A stretch of 64,000 nt of DNA from Neodiprion pinetum. Its lineage: Eukaryota > Arthropoda > Insecta > Hymenoptera > Diprionidae. Every line of letters begins with the position of its first letter. Position 1 is the stretch's first letter. A program made the translations under genes and the position numbers. The notes under the pieces were generated by a model. That model ran no database searches. It was not told where the DNA came from and saw only the letters and a list, made by a program, of their open reading frames with translations. The DNA lies in assembly GCF_021155775.2 (NCBI RefSeq), contig NC_060237.1:2048501-2112500 (forward strand), read 5' to 3'. This document shows, in pieces, positions 39,818 through 51,250 of this stretch.

Positions 39818-42800
39818 TGTTATCTCTTTCCCATTTCAATTTGACAATTAATATTACATCTTCCCTCTCTTTCCAATTCCAGGCGACTCGCTGCAATCCA
39901 CACCCCTCGACAGAGCTTACAAAGGGACAGTTCTGGGTCACTACCCGGACTCCGTGCCCTGGAACCACTTTGACAAGCACGCTGTCTGCATGGTAAGCTC
40001 ATCTTTAGATATATACACGTGCATATACGTATGTATAATAAGGAAGTGTGTAGTTCCTTTCGATTTTTGCCGGTCTTTTTACTGCGCAGCCTATTTTAGC
40101 TTTCTCAACCCCTTTTCTCTCCCCTTTTACTCTGCACCACGGCTCAACTTGTATAACGTACGTACGCTTACGTGCCAAGCAAATGTGTTTTTTTTTTTTT
40201 TCCCTTTTTGCCCCTCCCGTATACATGCATCGCGTTGGGATATACGTGTATACTATTCTACTCGGGCACCAGCCATCGTTTTTTTTTCGCAGTGCAAAAA
40301 ATGAAAAAAAAACGTACTTTACTGCGGTCTCCAGGAATATTTATTTGTAATTTTTTTTCCTCACTGTGTTACGTTGATTGAACAGATTTGCTGAATTTTG
40401 CGCAGCTTTGTGCAGCTCGATATCTTTATTATTACGCAGTCTCCACGTCTCGATATTGTGATACGTCTATACACTGTACGTACAAATTGTAAATAACTAT
40501 ATGCGAAAAAGAAATGGCAGGCAATGATTTGTTGTGTAAACTTTCCAAAAGTCTTCTGCAGGGCCTCGTTGGCGTTCTCGAGAGAATCGTCTCGAGGAAA
40601 ACCAAAAATTTTTCCTTGTCTTTGTCGGGAGGTTTCGAGCCTCGGTCTACATTTATATATATACATGTATATATATATATATATATACATACATACATAC
40701 ATACGACCGGCTTAGCGGCTCAATAACAGCTGCTGCGAAACTTGAGGGAAAACCTAATTAAAGACTTTGATACTTATACACGTCTGTATAATTTTCAAAT
40801 CCCGGGGTCCGACGCACGTGCGAATAAGACAGATCGATATTTAAATATATTCAGTCAATCCTTTCCCTTGGGGAAAATTTGTTTCAACACCCCTGAAACT
40901 GCGTTCTGTTTTTCATTTTTCCCACCCTCCTCAAATGTTTTAGTTATCTCTTATCAACCGTACAATCCGTTTATCTAGTTTATTGCTTGAGATCTTTACC
41001 CGTGCGCCCGAGAAACTACCAGACAAACAGAAATTTTTCAAGTACAGCAAAGTCGCCGAGGTATAAAAGGGTATGTGACACCCCCGTAAGTTCAACCGAA
41101 TTGCGGACTTTGCTAGCAACTCGTGCTCGGTTACGTTAAGGAAAAGCTCGTATGCTTGGTCGAGTTTTATCAGGCCAAGAGGCTCTTGACACGAGTAGTT
41201 CCGAACTCGCCCAGAGAAGAGCGTCAACCGTATAGCTACTTATAATGTATCCAGTAAATTCTCATTTATGTGAATAAAAAAAAGTAGGAAAGTTATCCAA
41301 GTGAAAAGAAACACGTGATATATACCTTCTCTTCAACCGCATAGGCGCAGATGAATTTCAAATAAATGTTTCGTGTCAATTTTCAGCTCTGTTTACCCAG
41401 CGGCCTGAGGTTCCGTACCCAAAAGCACTCTATCGAACCTTCATTTCACTCGTTCGTACTCACCAAAGAAGATGGCCATCGAACCTATGGTTTCAGTCTT
41501 CTGTTCTACGAGGAGTGTCGCAACAAAAAAATATGCCATGCTATGCAGACCCTTCAATCTATGCACATCACCGAACTGAGCAGTGGACAGAATGGCACTC
41601 CACCTATGTGAGCTCCCATATTCATAATCTATATTTTCTTATTCGTTTGGTTTTATTTTCCAAGTTTATTAAAAACTTCTTTCCAACTTCTAGCCCCAGG
41701 AGAGGACAAGATGGTCATAACACAAGATCCCTACCAAGACATTTCAAATTATCCGCTCACTCACCAGGCGCAGCTCTCGGCTACTACGATTATACCAAAG
41801 ATAAACTTCTGGTCACAAAGTCTATCTCACTGCTGTGCCAGCAGCCGTACCTCCACGCCGCTCGTACCTTTCTCACCAATCTTTACAAGTCAGTATTGGA
41901 CATAACAGAAAAAAAAGACTAAGTAAATAAGCAGTATGAACGTGAGACAAGAAATAAGAAATAAGAAATGACAACTATTCTTTAGAGCGATACTTTATCT
42001 CAACATATGGGCTTCAATATTCCAATTTGAGTTATTTCTTGTCTCTACTTCCTATTTCTCATTTATTCTCATTGGTTAGCGAGCCTAGTAGATCAGCTTC
42101 CAGAATCACAGCACCGTTAATCTTTTTTCAGATGCGTCCCAAGACATCCGGGTCCTGGTCTTAGCTTAGAGTCTTATGTATACAATCTTCTTTATAATGT
42201 ACCAATACCTCTTCCTGGTAAATCTCTCAAGTTTTTTGTACCTAACGACGAGCCAGCTAAGGTGCCGCTAGAGCTCGTCATACATCAGCCAACTTTGCCA
42301 GAAGAGTTGCCAATGCTTGACTATCCGCTCAAGGATGTATTTTCGTGGCTTGGAGTCGACTGCGTAATACAACTGTTCACTTGTCTGTTATTGGAGAATC
42401 AAGTACTATTGAGAAGTGCTGATTTTCAGAAACTCATGGTTGTCTCGGAGTGCATTACTGCCCTTCTGTTCCCATTCTCTTGGCAGCATGTGTACGTACC
42501 AATATTGCCGGCTAGTTTACACCACTTTCTGGACGCTCCGGTACCTTTCGTCATGGGGTTACATGCTCAAAGTGAAGGAGGCAATTTGAAAATTGCTAGT
42601 GAAGTGAGCCCAGTTACCTTGTTTTATTTCATACGCACTGCCAAATGAGTAATTTTCGATAATTTGCATTCATTCTGTTACAGGCAAATCTGTGTTACGT
42701 AGATATAGACAAACAAAGTATCCAATTACCCGAAGAGTTACCGGTGTTTCCTCACAGGTTGCAATTCATTACTGAAATTAGAGATTTACTAAATAAATTC

Positions 42801-45800
42801 AAAGTGCCACATCCCGATAAGTAAGTTGCTGGTTCGTCATCTTTAGAGTCTTCTTCAGAGCTGTACTGCGTACTGACTACTTTTTTTTTTCACTTTCTCT
42901 CTCAGGACTGACAATATGGCCATCAATTATTTTAACGGAGATATCATGACCAGCAGCTTGACTCTTCCTGGGTCAGGATTTCACCATCCTAGAAGAAAAC
43001 ATTCTTTGCACGACGTTTTGGATTGGGACAGGCCAGACCCTGAACCACACTCCGAAACGTTGCAAAGAATAGTTGACATTGTCAAGAGGACAGGTGAGTT
43101 CATTTATTTTCTGTACTTGACTTCCAGTGAAACTGTGATGAATCTAATTGCTTTTGCTTGAGACTGCAAGGGAATGCAAACTTGAATGTAAGCTATTCTG
43201 ATAACTCTTTTCGAGTACCGTAATAAACGTTTATATTTTATCAATTATCTAGGAGTAAACTTGGGTGATATTGACTCTGTCGACAAAACGACGAAAGAAA
43301 AGATACTCACTGCACAAGAAGAGTACCACGATACTCTCATCTTCAATAATGCTCTGAGAGAAATATTTCTGAATCGTTTCGTACAGATATTCTCAAGCTA
43401 TGAACATTTCGTCATTCAACCAAGCCAGGTAACAGAAGTTGTATTATACATTTTGTTGGATATATATAGTCATAAGCTTCCCATAAAATTAACATTTAGT
43501 TTTCGATTTTCAAAGTATCTTCCTACCTTGAGTATACATTCGGCCGCGCAATTGTAATTACATTAAAACCATTTTTAGGACAAAGAAGAATGGTTGTGCA
43601 ACAGAGACAGTATGCATGTCTTTGACAAGGCTACGTTTTTGTCTGATCAGCCTGCCCAGCATTTGCCCTTTCTTTCACGATTTTTGGAATCTCAGATGTT
43701 TGCGTCGCTTGTCGATAATAAAGTTTTAGCTGCTTGGAGCGAGTTGGATCCTAACATCAGAGTCTTTGATCAAAGAATATCCCAACTAAAGTAGGTTGAG
43801 CATTATTCGACAAAGATAAGAGATTGAAAAATTCTTACGAATGACACGTTACCCTGATAAATATTCTGGTCATGACTCCTTCTTTCTACAGGCAAAGAGT
43901 TGGTGAAGGAATAGTGAGATCGCCTTGCTATGAGGCCTGCCAAGCTGTAACTGCGACGCAGAAACTCCTTGAACAACGACTGAACAACGTCGAGTTGGAG
44001 GCTGTTCCACCGACCGAAATTCTTCCTCACAGAGCAGCTTACTTTCGAAGTTTTCCACTCCTCGACGGTGTCGCCTTGAATAAAGAACCAACGCAGAGGT
44101 GATTTCATAATATTCTTCTAAATGTTACACTGCTACTCTTAATATTGAATCGATAATAACATCATTTCTTGTTCTTGCTGCTCCATGTAGTCTACTTCGG
44201 TAAGATAACACCTTAACGAGTTCTTTCGATGCTGACTGTTCTTGCATGTCTGGTTCACATATTTTCCAAAGAAAATCATGCACTTTTTCTATCTGTCAAA
44301 GCATAATACGAAGAATACAGATAGTTTTAATATGTTGAAATGTTTTTGGTTTTCAAGATTTGTCTGAGTATGTAGGACAGATTTTACAGAATATTTGCGC
44401 GGAGTCCTCTAATAACGTGAAATTATTGTCTGCCCACAGCAGTCGGAGGGGCCAAAAACAATGGAAGTATAAAATGAAAATGATTGAAGCAAGTGGAAAG
44501 CTACAAACTCCGCAAGAATCTCAGTCCCCCCGACCACAAACTAAGTTTTCCACTGACATGAGCCCAGCACTGATTGCACAAGCCAATTGGACTTTTGTGG
44601 AAAAATTGCTCAAGGTATTTAAAAAATTGTATTTTTTTTTGTATGGATAAAAAATTATTATATCATGAAACAGAGTGCTTAATATATTCTACGTAAATTT
44701 TCTAGGACTGTAAGTCCAAAACGAAACGAATGCTGGTAGAGAAAATGGGTTCTGAAGCAGTAGCACTTGGTCACGGTGGTGAATTCCTTTCGGATGTTGA
44801 AGAAAATACTCTGGTTGCCAGCCTCTGCGACCTTTTGGAACGCGTATGGAGTCACGGGCTGCAAAACAAGCAAGGAAAAAGTGCTCTCTGGTCACATCTG
44901 ACCACTTATCAAGAACTAGATGAGTGTAATGATGCGACGAAAAGTATAGACCCCAATTTTTTAACTCCAGGTAATTTCAAGAGGTGTTACATGAATTATA
45001 AATGAGTAATTGAAATGGCATAGTTGTCACTTGTCATCAATTATCTGCTTTTGTCCCTTATGCCTAACTCCACCCATTGTTAATAACAATTGAAACGTTT
45101 CAGGGTATAAAAAATCGTTATAAAATGTTTAAATATTCGTTTGTTATAACTAATACAGTATTTATTCACCCATTGGAAATGCAGCTCTCGCTTGGTGCGT
45201 CCTCAGGAAGCGCCTTGATTGTACGTCCTCTACCCTTATATTGAAGATCAATCGCACTTGTTCTATATTATGGCTTTGTTGATGAAGTTATCAATATTCC
45301 TTTTATTGAACACTTATAGAAGTAGTCGATATCGTTAAAAAAATAAATAACACAGAATATGTGCTGATTGTGAATCACTGCTTCGTCAATGTCTTTTTTT
45401 TCCTCATTATCCGTACTCTACAGGCGTTTTATAAATGCATGCTTCGTTGCTGAGGTTTATTTATCAAGTATACAAACACTTAAAATTTTACGCACCTTAG
45501 TTCACGCTCATGTACCTCTGCAATATAAAATTTCTCTGGTGAATTAATGACATCTTGTGTGACTAACAAATTTCAATTTATCCCGTCACATTGTCTTTGA
45601 TGAATATGGTGAATGCGAAATATATTCAGCCCCATGTATTATGTACTGTATTATTTTTTCTGTGTTATATTCTTACGTTTGCTTGTTTCATTTTTATGTT
45701 GTAAGATATAGTTGAGAAATCATCGAATAAGTTTTTTGGGTTCCCGGATCTCTTGGTTTCATCAATTAAGAGCAGTAACATATTTGAAATTGCTTCATAT

Positions 45801-47966
45801 CTGAAGGAGAACTTTAATGGTAAGCGTTGCTTGTGGTTTGATGGTGAGATTATTACTTTCATTCAGCTTTCATCCAAACTCAGTGCCCTGCAGATTTTCT
45901 TAATCATCAAACTTCCCATAGTTTCAATGTCTTAGATTTATGTTACACGTACTTATGCATGCTTTGCTGGCGAATTGCTCACAACGGTCGAAATGCACGC
46001 TTATAGCAATGTTTTCTTCTATAAATCAACCAATCAAGGCAGGTGCGATTCTATAATAAAATTTTAATGGCTACAGATTTATCTAACTTGGCACTAGAAA
46101 CAGAAGTTTCTCCAACAAGAGGAAGAGAGAGGCACAAATCTTCTGGGGAACGAAAATCCGTTGGTCCAGAGCATTTAAGACCTTTGCCAGACTCTTTGAT
46201 CTTCGATATAAGAAATGTCCAAGCAATGACAGACATTAAAACTCACATCGGTTATGCTAGAGCATGGGTCCGTCTTGCATTGGAAAAGAAATTGCTATCG
46301 AGGCATTTGAAGACTTTGCTATCAGACACGGCATTAGTCAGGTAGCAATTCAATGAATTAACACAAATAATGAATCGCCATTACCAATTGGGATCCACTA
46401 ATTCTCCTATATTTTTTGTATGCAGGAGTCAATACAAACGTTCTGCCTTTTTACGATGTGAAGAAGAAAAGGAGCAGTTCTTGTATCATCTCTTGACACT
46501 GAATGCTGTCGATTACTTCTGCTTTACAAATAATTATCCGACAACAAAATTGCCATACCGAGTGGTAATATTTCCTAGTAGGAAAGCCAGCGCCGCTACA
46601 ACGACAGCTAATAGCTGGGTTGCTATATCCGGTACCTTGTGCGAGACGAATCCTGTTTCGATCCCAAAGGGGGCATTAGAATTCGTCTTTCATGTTAGTA
46701 TTAAACGTACTTCTTTGCACTTGATAGTTATTGTTTCATAATTATGCAGTTATAATACGTCCTCATTTTACTGTGCAGCACAGAAACTTGGGGGTACTAT
46801 CGACGTTAAGGATAGGCCACGATAACACAGGACTCTCTCCAAAGTGGATGGTTGAACACATAGTCGTTCGTAATGAGGTAACTGGACACACGTTCAAATT
46901 TCCTTGCGGTCGATGGCTGGGTAAAGGAATAGATGATGGATCCACTGAAAGATTACTGGTCGGAGCTTTGGTGCCCAAGAGTATCGACAATGAAGAACTT
47001 GTCGAATCTTGTTCTACTCCACCCAGATGCCGTTCACCTAGCATTCCGAGAAGAATAACGCTGACACATATTGAACTGCAGCATATGCTTGGTAACAATA
47101 ATATGATTTAGCTTGTGAGACAACTTGTTTTTCAAAATTGATCAGCGAATACAATTACTGAATCAAAACCCCTTTCAGGAGAGGCAGTTAATGCTATCGT
47201 CAAATTTCACTACAGAAGAGAACCTCAAGATGGTTCATTAACTGCACTGCTGTGTGGGGAGAGCGGCCTTGTTCCTTCTCTTGAACAGACGTTTCTATTT
47301 GGATTTAAAAGCCAAAGATTGTTTGGGAAAAATCTTTACGTCTGGGATTACTTCGGTAATTTTTTTTTAAATTGCCTTAAATCGCGTGGTGAAGTCTTCA
47401 CTGGCGAACTTTTTGAACATCAAATCGCAATTCTTCTAACTTGTATATTTTGCTGATCGACAGTGCGGGTGAAGGAAAATTTTGAAATTTCTCTACTCGA
47501 GGAAATGGATGAATATTCACAAAGGCTTAGTAGAGACAGAAGGGCTCTGACAGAGAATAATCAACGGTTTAACATTTTAAGAAGCTACTGTCACCTTATC
47601 GATCAAATAAACACATGTAGTCAAGCTTTGGGCAAAGATGGAAAGTTTCAGTTATTCATCTGTCTAGGAGCTAGGTACGTGTGTTCACCATGTTTTATTT
47701 GTCCTTTAAAATTGTTTTTACTTTCTCCTCTCATTGGTAATAATATTATTACAATTCGTTACAACTTAACTAACAGAGAACATCTTCTGCATCGCATGTT
47801 GAGTCCGATGAGCGAAGCAAGGTCAACAGTAGACATGTATGAGGAAATATCTTTCCTGAGGAGTCCTCAGCTGCTCACTTTCCTCATCCAGATACTGGAA
47901 CCATTAGACGAGTTTCACATTGTTCTCGAGAAAAGCCTGACTCAAGGGATTTCGAGTATCTGCTAA
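27126..47966 (+). CDS. DENND5: DENND5 (DENN domain-containing 5, Rab GEF / Rab6-interacting protein 1 family), complete
   Basis: Nineteen exons join in frame: 27126-27243, 39883-39992, 41387-41607, 41694-41888, 42132-42603, 42684-42820, 42906-43093, 43253-43428, 43579-43790, 43892-44098, 44440-44614, 44706-44970, 46077-46341, 46426-46693, 46779-47091, 47179-47355, 47464-47674, 47777-47966 and possibly optional exons at 44191-44199 and 45706-45819. (The list has 18 core exons; the two optional ones would make 20.) The core reading is 3,900 nt, 1,299 residues, very near vertebrate DENND5A (about 1,287). Domain order is tripartite DENN (about 20-600), RUN1 (about 720-910), PLAT (about 955-1065), RUN2 (about 1110-1290). 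DENND5 proteins activate Rab39, bind Rab6 and act in endosome-Golgi traffic. The start is the first ATG after an in-frame TAA (27111-27113) and has an AAAAATG context. The first intron is 12.6 kb; most others are 80-250 nt. Confidence 0.94.
30817..30890. repeat. Paired TA-rich microsatellites
   Basis: Two (TA)n blocks separated by about 27 bp, inside DENND5 intron 1. Confidence 0.85.
33927..33957 (+). promoter_or_regulatory. Candidate TATA-Inr core promoter inside DENND5 intron 1
   Basis: TATATAAG at 33927-33934 is followed by the arthropod-type initiator TCAGT at 33953-33957, placing the presumptive +1 A (33955) 28 nt after the first T of the box. A GC-rich spacer (GGCGCGGGG) follows the box. 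A 33-codon ORF in CGCCATG context starts 20 nt downstream. Confidence 0.35.
37309..37360. promoter_or_regulatory. Inverted pair of NRF1/EWG-type GCGCATGCGC sites
   Basis: CGCGCATGCGCA at 37349-37360 matches the NRF1 consensus YGCGCAYGCGCR in full. A copy with one mismatch lies at 37307-37318. The two sit within 13-bp perfect inverted arms (37309-37321 and 37346-37358). Confidence 0.45.
39783..39818. repeat. (TC)n microsatellite next to DENND5 exon 2
   Basis: CT-rich run ending about 65 nt before the exon 2 acceptor; it extends the pyrimidine-rich zone upstream of the splice site. Confidence 0.88.
39883..44098 (+). CDS. DENND5: DENND5 exons 2-10: DENN module
   Basis: Encodes residues about 40-678. 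Landmarks in order: [76 protein letters not shown], then the cDENN core [19 protein letters not shown] and [37 protein letters not shown], and the dDENN part through [17 protein letters not shown] and [15 protein letters not shown]. Exon 4 ends at a GTCAGT donor after 41888, chosen because it alone restores the [12 protein letters not shown] junction. Small introns of 80-250 nt. Confidence 0.92.
39993..41386. other. DENND5 intron 2
   Basis: No coding exon seen. Contains a (TA)n/(CATA)n microsatellite. Confidence 0.75.
40651..40704. repeat. (TA)n-(CATA)n compound microsatellite
   Basis: TA dinucleotides pass into CATA tetranucleotides, in DENND5 intron 2. Confidence 0.9.
44191..44199 (+). CDS. 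DENND5: Candidate 9-nt microexon of DENND5
   Basis: TCTACTTCG sits between a good acceptor (CTCCATGTAG) and a good donor (GTAAGA). It keeps phase 2 on both sides, so inclusion would add three residues (junction reading S-L-L-R in place of a single residue) without changing the frame. Based only on splice signals and phase. Confidence 0.4.
44440..46341 (+). CDS. DENND5: DENND5 exons 11, 12 and 46077-46341: linker and RUN1 domain
   Basis: Exon 44440-44614 is basic and Ser/Pro-rich ([20 protein letters not shown]) and ends in [16 protein letters not shown]. Exon 44706-44970 holds the RUN1 start with [39 protein letters not shown] and [11 protein letters not shown]. Exon 46077-46341 completes it with [19 protein letters not shown]. 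The junction 44970|46077 is phase 1; the acceptor CTACAG before 46077 was preferred to GGCAG before 46043, which would break the frame. A possible cassette exon lies between them (45706-45819). Confidence 0.9.
45706..45819 (+). CDS. DENND5: Candidate 114-nt cassette exon of DENND5
   Basis: Open in the required phase 1 from an acceptor after a T-rich tract (GTTGTAAG) to donor GTAAGC, with length a multiple of three. It would insert 38 residues, beginning [18 protein letters not shown] and ending ASYLKENFN, between the two halves of RUN1. Without it the gene already has family-typical length, so it would be optional. Confidence 0.45.
46426..47091 (+). CDS. DENND5: DENND5 exons encoding the PLAT domain
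   Basis: Exons 46426-46693 and 46779-47091. [20 protein letters not shown] and [10 protein letters not shown] lead into [10 protein letters not shown], the first strand of the PLAT beta-sandwich, then [50 protein letters not shown], typical of PLAT (lipid/protein-binding) in this family. The last part ([20 protein letters not shown]) is a Ser/Pro linker to RUN2. Confidence 0.92.
47179..47966 (+). CDS. DENND5: DENND5 last exons: RUN2 domain and C-terminus
   Basis: Exons 47179-47355, 47464-47674 and 47777-47966. Landmarks [62 protein letters not shown] and the tail [13 protein letters not shown] before TAA at 47964-47966. RUN2 is the more C-terminal of the two RUN domains in DENND5 proteins. 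Confidence 0.93.
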
Positions 47967-50892
47967 TCGTGCATTTCACATTCCATGTTCAAAGAGAGTG
48001 AGCATAAGGTGTTTGTGTTATAGTGGTATATACATACTTTGTGTTATTCTCGAAAACTTAGAAGATACTGGGATTGTTGAGAATTGATTTCCGAAAAGCG
48101 TGTGAAAAATGGAATAAGATTTTAGATCATTATTTATTTATTATTTAAATCGTAAGGCATGATTGGAATTCTATATTTTAGACAACCTTTACTTTTAATA
48201 TGATGAGAAACTTGAATCGATGATCGCGTAGCATTGGTTTTTCTTTCACTCATTTTTATAAGACAATATTATTTCATTTCACGGAATAATAAGAGAAAGG
48301 AAGAATTCTGTTCTCCTATTTTACCTGACTTTACTTGCCGTGATGATTGACATAAATGCCGAAGACAATGTGTTAGGTGATATTTGTAGGTAAATAAAAT
48401 GTTAGTTAGTATGTAACCGATCCCATGTACCAAAGATGTTATTATTGTTACTACGTTCGTCAAGATTGTGATGACATGCCACAAAATCTACACATGACAT
48501 TAGTCTTAGGGTCTTTTAGATATAGTTTTGTTCTCTATATTTTTTTTCTCACTCTTTGTTAGCGTGTGTACATAGTAGGTAGGAAATTAATATACATACT
48601 GCAGATTCGGATATTCTCATATTATGACGACAGGTTTTTTGCATTCAAATGTCTGCCTTTTTTTCTACACACCTTGACAGTGATCAAAAGTAATACTTCA
48701 AATAGTCGAATTGACGTTGTTGATCACATAAAAAATCATCGCATCTCCATGGACATGTATTATTGGCAGTCAATAACCTGTATGGAAGAAACTCAATGAT
48801 AGATAAATTTTACAAGCAATAATTAGTTATTATGATCTTAATTCAAAACCGACAGGCTACTACTTTACTCGTAATTAAATAAATTTGTCAGTTTACCATA
48901 GAACCTGTATAGATAATTATGATCTGTATATTCCTCGTGACTTTTTATTTTTCTGTATTGTAACAGATATACTTAGAAGTCAGTGGTGTCAGTTTTATAA
49001 ATACTCCAATTTTTGTATGTGAGTTTCTACGTTGAATAATCAATTACAGTCTAACAATAAGGCGTAATCGAAAGCACAATAAAATTAGAGCGAAAGTATC
49101 AATTGCAAACGCGGTGATATATTCATATAGATAGTTTAATTTCTTTGTATATGCAGAGCACATATTATTCGAAGAGTCCCTGATTAAAGCCTTAATAAGA
49201 TATCAAATAATACTATGGAATGGGAATCAAAAGTAAGATGGAAGAACGTACACGAAGAAAAACTTAGAACAAAAAAAAGAGAAATAGCAAATTATACTTG
49301 TAAGAGGATAGAACTGTCGCGATTTATCGTGATCTGTCGTGATACTTGATCTATAGCATCGTGCAATATCTTATTGGGATTCTCAAACAAGTTGTACACC
49401 CCCGTGTTATGTACCCCTAGCAGTAATGCGCTGCAATATTGTATTGCTAAAAGACTTCAATTAGAATACGCATACGAATCAATCTGACAATTGAGAAATT
49501 ACCGTTTCACTATCATGCATTCACATCGAGTTTGGCTTTGCGTAACTCCGATATATACCTGCATCGCAAGACGGTCAAATTCATTCAAATTTCAAAATAA
49601 ATTATGGCGACATTATTATCACATACAATGTGTGAAGTTAGATTGATTGGTTAGATTTAATGGGAATTGAAGTCGATAATGAAAGCAAGGCAGCAATCTG
49701 CGGACTTGTTTTCTATCCATTTAATGTTTGACCGTGAAGCAAAGACTGCCGAAGATTTGTCATATCTTTCAAATTATCAAGAACGTGTCTTTTCGGTCCT
49801 GCCAACTATGACAATAATATTCTTGGTAACACATAGAATTGTGCTGCAATAATCCTATGTACTAATCATCAGTTTATGTAGTTTTGTTGAGCGTTATCCT
49901 TGACATGACTGTTCTGAGAGATCGTCACCTCGTCATAATCTTTTGAAACTCATCACCAAAAACTTTATACTATTAGTTTGAAACCTGCTCTCGTCTAACT
50001 ATTATCTACGTTAAATCAGGAAAGGAAAACTGACTCCATAGACTTATGTTTTATTGCCGTATCAATTATCTTTGCAAATTTCCCGGGGATAGGGCTGGTA
50101 ATGATGCAGCTCCTCCTAAGTTCTTGAAGCTGTTTTCTGAAATTATCACTGCTTGGTCACTTTAGCAATCCTGTAATAACACTGCTTATTATGAACATCA
50201 TAGCCATTATAACTTACTTTTTCCACATCATTTGCAAACACAAAGGATCTTGCTCGGATCTAAAATCGTGGAAGCAAATTCAATGCAGTCATTATGTAAC
50301 GCATAATTTATTGTAAAAACTGAGTAAATACAGATTTTGCATAATATATAAAGGACCAAATCAACGATACTTGACCAATACGTACTCTTTTGTAAACATA
50401 ATAAGTCTCGTTTGTTAAAACTTATAGCTGAATACACAAAGCAAAGTCTGAATGGAGTCACACTTTAGAGAAAAACGTGTTTTAACTGTTATAAGACGCA
50501 AGTTGAAGCGCCGGAAATGCTTACATCAATGGCATTTTATTTATTCAGATTTTTAAGTTTCGTAACGACGTGATCATTTCAGCATCAGTATGCATAATAT
50601 TTCAGTTTCAGCACTAAATGATCGCACTCATTTTCTGTTCATATGACCGCGTATATTGTATGATGAACGTCTATGTGATTCCTTTCACGCATAGTTACTA
50701 GATAATATTTGAGATTATTCTATTTGAAACTTGTTTGTTCCTTACTCGAAACCTCGTAATTGTTCTTGTACATACATCACTTCTAATGGAAATAGTGGCG
50801 AAGACATAGTCTACGCAAATCTTACGGAAATTTAGATAATATTTCTGTATGTATATAATGTAGCTTAAGAAGCAATTGTACAGTGAAATAAA
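47967..50892 (+). other. Probable DENND5 3' UTR and flank
   Basis: AT-rich, no coding sequence. Canonical AATAAA hexamers on the plus strand at 48878-48883, 49078-49083 and 50887-50892 allow alternative 3' ends. A Pumilio-type TGTATATA lies at 50850-50857. Which signal is used cannot be told from sequence. Confidence 0.5.
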
Positions 50893-51250
50893 TGACTACA
50901 AATTACGACAAAATTACGTTTCTATTTCAATATCTATGCGTGCGTTTTTCTAGTCTCTAACGTATCCTAGGAGAATCTTGAATTGAAGCGAATTTGTGGG
51001 GCGGGTTGAGCATTGGACTATGACTGTGAATAGGTGGAGTACTGTTGGAAATTTTCAAACATTATTACACACAGGGTCAAGCTTGAATACAGAGAGATGT
51101 GGATGTATACTATCAAATGATGGTTCTGCTTTGATTTTGATACATTTCTTGGGATCCTTGAAGCCCAATTACTCCAGATAAGGTCCTTTGAGTGGGGTGT
51201 GTGATAGAATGTTTTGTAAATCGAAAATAGGGAAAATAAAAAGTGTGAGA
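50893..51250. repeat. Transition zone with a diverged satellite monomer
   Basis: The stretch around 51145-51185 (TTTCTTGGGATCC...CCCAATT) aligns with the TTTTCTGAGTTCC...TCCAATT part of the satellite, 348 bp upstream of the equivalent point in the first regular monomer. Similarity fades further left. Confidence 0.5.

Larger units (their letters stand above)
27244..39882. other. DENND5 intron 1 (12.6 kb)
   Basis: No coding exon that I can support on either strand. Contains TA microsatellites (30817-30836 and 30863-30890), a TATA-Inr promoter-like element (33927-33957), a pair of NRF1/EWG-type palindromic sites (37309-37360), a tRNA-like A/B-box pair (33004-33050) and TC runs. Long first introns of this type commonly hold regulatory elements. 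Confidence 0.65.

Noticed and set aside
44358..44439. Upstream extension of DENND5 exon 11 from acceptor TTTTCAAG
   Set aside because: Its open frame needs phase 1 while exon 10 (and the microexon) end in phase 2, so it cannot be joined without a stop.
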